NCBI GenBank assembly: GCA_027886175.1
Contig: JAJNNQ010000006.1
Location: 9,610,001-9,674,000, forward strand
Length of the DNA stretch: 64,000 nucleotides
Direction: 5' to 3'
Source: Phylloscopus collybita
Lineage: Eukaryota; Chordata; Aves; Passeriformes; Phylloscopidae
This document shows positions 61,456-64,000 of the stretch, piece by piece. Position numbers and translations under genes: made by a program. Under the pieces are notes generated by a model, which was given only the letters and a program-made list of their open reading frames with translations, was not told the origin of the DNA and did no database searches. Each line of letters begins with the position of its first letter. The first letter of the stretch is position 1.

Positions 61456-61832
61456 TTTGTTAGTTCTTTTCTCATCACTACTAAAAGAAAGAATTGATTC
61501 TTCACTTACCATGACTACTACTAGGAATTCTAAAAACTAACAAGATAAACTCCTGACTTTTGAACGGAGTGCAGAGCCGCAGATTTATGTAATATCTCCA
61601 TCTTCCTCATCAAAATGAAACACAAAATGAGTAACACCTGAATTCCAAAAAATGTCCCTGATGTTCATTTGCTTCCTACCCACCATCCGTGTTGTATGGC
61701 CATACAGTACAGAGAGAAAGGGAATTTTCATGAAATATAGGTGATGTTGTCTATATGGACAAGGTTGAAATAAACATGGGAAGCTACTTCCTAGCACGCC
61801 AGTGTCAGCAGTGGATAATTCTCTTGTGGAGT

Positions 61833-62494
61833 TGCTGCGGTGCGTACCTGGTTCTGGCCCAGCTTGGTGTTCAGCTTGGGCTCCCAGCAGCTCTGATACG
61901 ATACAGCAATACTCGTCTGTGGGGTCTTGGCTCACAGGCAGTTGGCTCACACTGTCATGGCTGTGGTAAAAGAGGGGACTCTCCAAGGCTTTCAGGAAAC
62001 AGAGACTTTATTTGGGGGCTCAGGGAATCCCCCAGCCTCAGGTGGGTGCCTCCGAGAGAGACCCCCAGCCTGGGCTGCAGGGCGGTTTTGTACAACACAA
62101 TCTGGGGTGGGTACAAAATTATACAAACCAATAAAACAATCTAAACACTACATGCCAACTAAGTTACCTAAATTCTAACAAATCCAATACAGGTTTGGGA
62201 GTGGTCTCAGGAGAGAGAGAGTGGCCAAAGTTCTTGGACCTTAAAGATAAGAATTCCATGATGGACAAAAGAAAAATTATGCATAACACAAGGATGAAAC
62301 AAGAAGGAACCAATAAAGAAGAGTCTCCAGGCAGAGGCTCTAGTTGTCCTAGAAACCCTTATCAAAGTACAATAAGAATACATTCTAGGACGAGAGGCCC
62401 TTTCAAGATGTTTAAACTATACTAAACTTACAATATAAAAAACCTATACTATATTCATAATTAAAGCTTATAAAACATTTCTGGCAAACTCACA
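61833..62494 (-). mobile_element. Complete solo ERV LTR with 6-bp target duplication
   Basis: The 662-bp element starts TGCTGC and ends CTCACA on +. TGGAGT flanks it exactly on both sides (61827-61832 and 62495-62500). Orientation is minus: the poly(A) signal AATAAA is at 62007-62012 on the minus strand and a TATAAT box at 62118-62123, about 105 nt upstream of it. The region 61820-62100 is rich in G+C and CpG (R and U5), and the U3 side (62130-62494) is A+T-rich. A 6-bp duplication is typical of beta/alpha-like (ERVK-type, class II) elements. No viral gene remains. The frames at 61585-61986 and 61755-62144, open on both strands, cross the LTR and are not genes. Confidence 0.92.
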
Positions 62495-62500
62495 TGGAGT

Positions 62501-64000
62501 CCCAGTGAGCTTACCATTATTCTAAGTGTAAGATGGAATAGATAAAGCTACTCAAACGAACTGATGAAAAATAAGGTGAAAAACTATATTTCTGAGGGTG
62601 ATTATTATAACAGTGATACCATTATAGCCTATGTTTTATTTCTATTTCATGCTGATTTGTTCTCAGAAATGACATCCATCCATGTGTGGGTATGCATGCT
62701 ATAAAATAAATATACATGCATATATATAAGTGTTTGCTAAGTTCATGGGAAGGAGTTTTTTTTCTTCTCCTGGGGCTTTGTAGCAAAACTTTTTTTTGAT
62801 AATGAAACAATCATTTGGGATGTCAGTTTCCCAGGATGCAAATTTTAACAATCCTTTTGAGAGAAGAACACAGAAGAACACATATATTGCATCAGCCTAA
62901 TACTGACTGACAGGATTAATAAGATATTATAAATATATTATAGTTATTAGGTAAATTACTACACTCCCAAGCAAAAGAATTCATGATTGTGTTATAGGCG
63001 TTGTTTTACACTTTTTGACCAGCTAACTTCCAGGAATTTTTTTCTCTCATGATTGGAGAACTGTGGGAGTTCAATGCACTTAACAGGAATAACATAGACA
63101 TGAGGAAGAGCTGACACCATACTTCAAAAGTAAGTTCTATTAAAAAATTAGGTGACAAAGTGTACTTAGATAGATGATAGATAGACAGATACATAGATAA
63201 AACCCTCTCAACATTTATACCATTTTTCATGCTAGCAGTAAACTGATTTGAGGAAAGCAAAATATCTTTATTGAGACGTATTGTTCCTGCAATTAAAAGT
63301 TAATTTTTGCTTCTTTGCTAATGAAAAAATCCTGCTATATTTTCTCAGACTCTATTCCCCAGACATGATCTGACTGCAAAAGTAAGCAATCACCAGAAGT
63401 TAATGTTGGGTTATCATCAAAAGCAGGAAGAGTCTGTGCATTTACACATTGCCAAAATATGAGATAAACCAGATGCATTTTTAAAAGATAGATAGATTTT
63501 TTACAAGATAAGGAACAAATCTACTTTACTTTAAAGGCATTGGTAGGCTTGGTAAAAAATCAGCAGGAGTTTAAAAATAATGAAGACTCATTATTTTACC
63601 CATTTGAAAGGCTGTTCAACAGAATATGGTTTTATTAGCAAAAAAAAATAGTTATATTTTAAAATCACCTTTTTATCCTGACAACCAGGTCCAAGAACAA
63701 ATAGTAAGTGGTCTGTATTGAGGATCTTTGTAGATGAATAGTCATTTGTTCTTGTAATTAGACCTGAAATCTCATTGAAGCAAAAAGTGCAAGTGTTGGG
63801 AGTCCACAAACGTAATGTTTAATTTTACATATTATAAGTGCTCCATGAGTAGTCACAAGTTTACTTTCATAAGACAGCTACCTGTTGTTTCAGTGGATTT
63901 ACTGAGAAGGAAAGATACTAAATTATAAAACTAATTAAATTAGAGTCTCTTCCATTTGTTCAGCAAAAATATATATTCAAAAATAGTAACCAAATAATGA
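62501..64000. other. A+T-rich non-coding DNA
   Basis: No gene is seen. It includes a GATA-type microsatellite (63168-63199) and a short GATA cluster near 63488. Confidence 0.55.
63168..63199. repeat. (GATA)n microsatellite, imperfect
   Basis: Units of GATA interrupted by GATGATA, GACA and CATA variants. Confidence 0.85.

Noticed and set aside
61585..61986. 133-codon minus frame and 129-codon + frame at 61755-62144
   Set aside because: Both cross the end of the 61.8 kb LTR, where high G+C removes stop codons. Neither resembles a viral or host protein.

Overview
The window looks like a non-coding stretch of a bird nuclear genome, probably a songbird. The base is A+T-rich and carries fragments of CR1, the main LINE family of birds. 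Several CR1 copies keep the typical 3' terminus with short ATTCTRTG-type repeats. There are also endogenous retrovirus LTRs that look like avian ERV families, plus vertebrate-style microsatellites. The bird call rests on family recognition by eye; no database was searched.

No protein-coding gene, rRNA, tRNA or CRISPR array is supported. The longest open frames (up to 148 codons) lie inside CR1 copies, LTRs or low-complexity tracts, or look like chance frames in unique DNA. The window is best read as intergenic DNA or the inside of a very large intron, with a few blocks that could be conserved regulatory DNA.

Layout. 0-7 kb: an old CR1 on + (about 2745-4135), interrupted by an ERV LTR fragment on -, then a better-kept CR1 on + (7000-7545). 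10.46-10.54 kb: a perfect 31-bp inverted repeat. 15.1 kb: a GTATAT microsatellite. 16.7-17.4 kb: an unclassified block richer in G+C. 21.35-21.97 kb: a complete solo LTR on - with a 5-bp target duplication. 25.9-26.4, 30.2-30.7 and 31.1-31.8 kb: three CR1-type copies on -. 38.7-38.9 kb: the 3' end of an LTR. 41.4 kb: a short CR1 tail, then a possible LTR (42.0-42.6 kb). 45.7 kb and 47.4-48.5 kb: CR1 remnants on -, the latter with an internal deletion. 54.75 and 57.17 kb: a 90-bp segment present twice. 56.14-56.57 kb: a solo LTR with a 4-bp duplication and clear CCAAT, TATA and poly(A) signals. 61.83-62.49 kb: a solo LTR on - with a 6-bp duplication. The rest is A+T-rich unique-looking DNA with microsatellites and small hairpins.

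There are no genes working together here. The biology visible is the history of retroelements: CR1 copies of different ages, and LTRs with 4-, 5- and 6-bp target duplications, sizes usually linked to gamma-like, ERVL-like and beta/alpha-like retroviruses. I did not find an undescribed functional system. The best leads are the 10.5 kb inverted repeat, the 54.8/57.2 kb duplication, the three dated solo LTRs and a few candidate conserved non-coding blocks.
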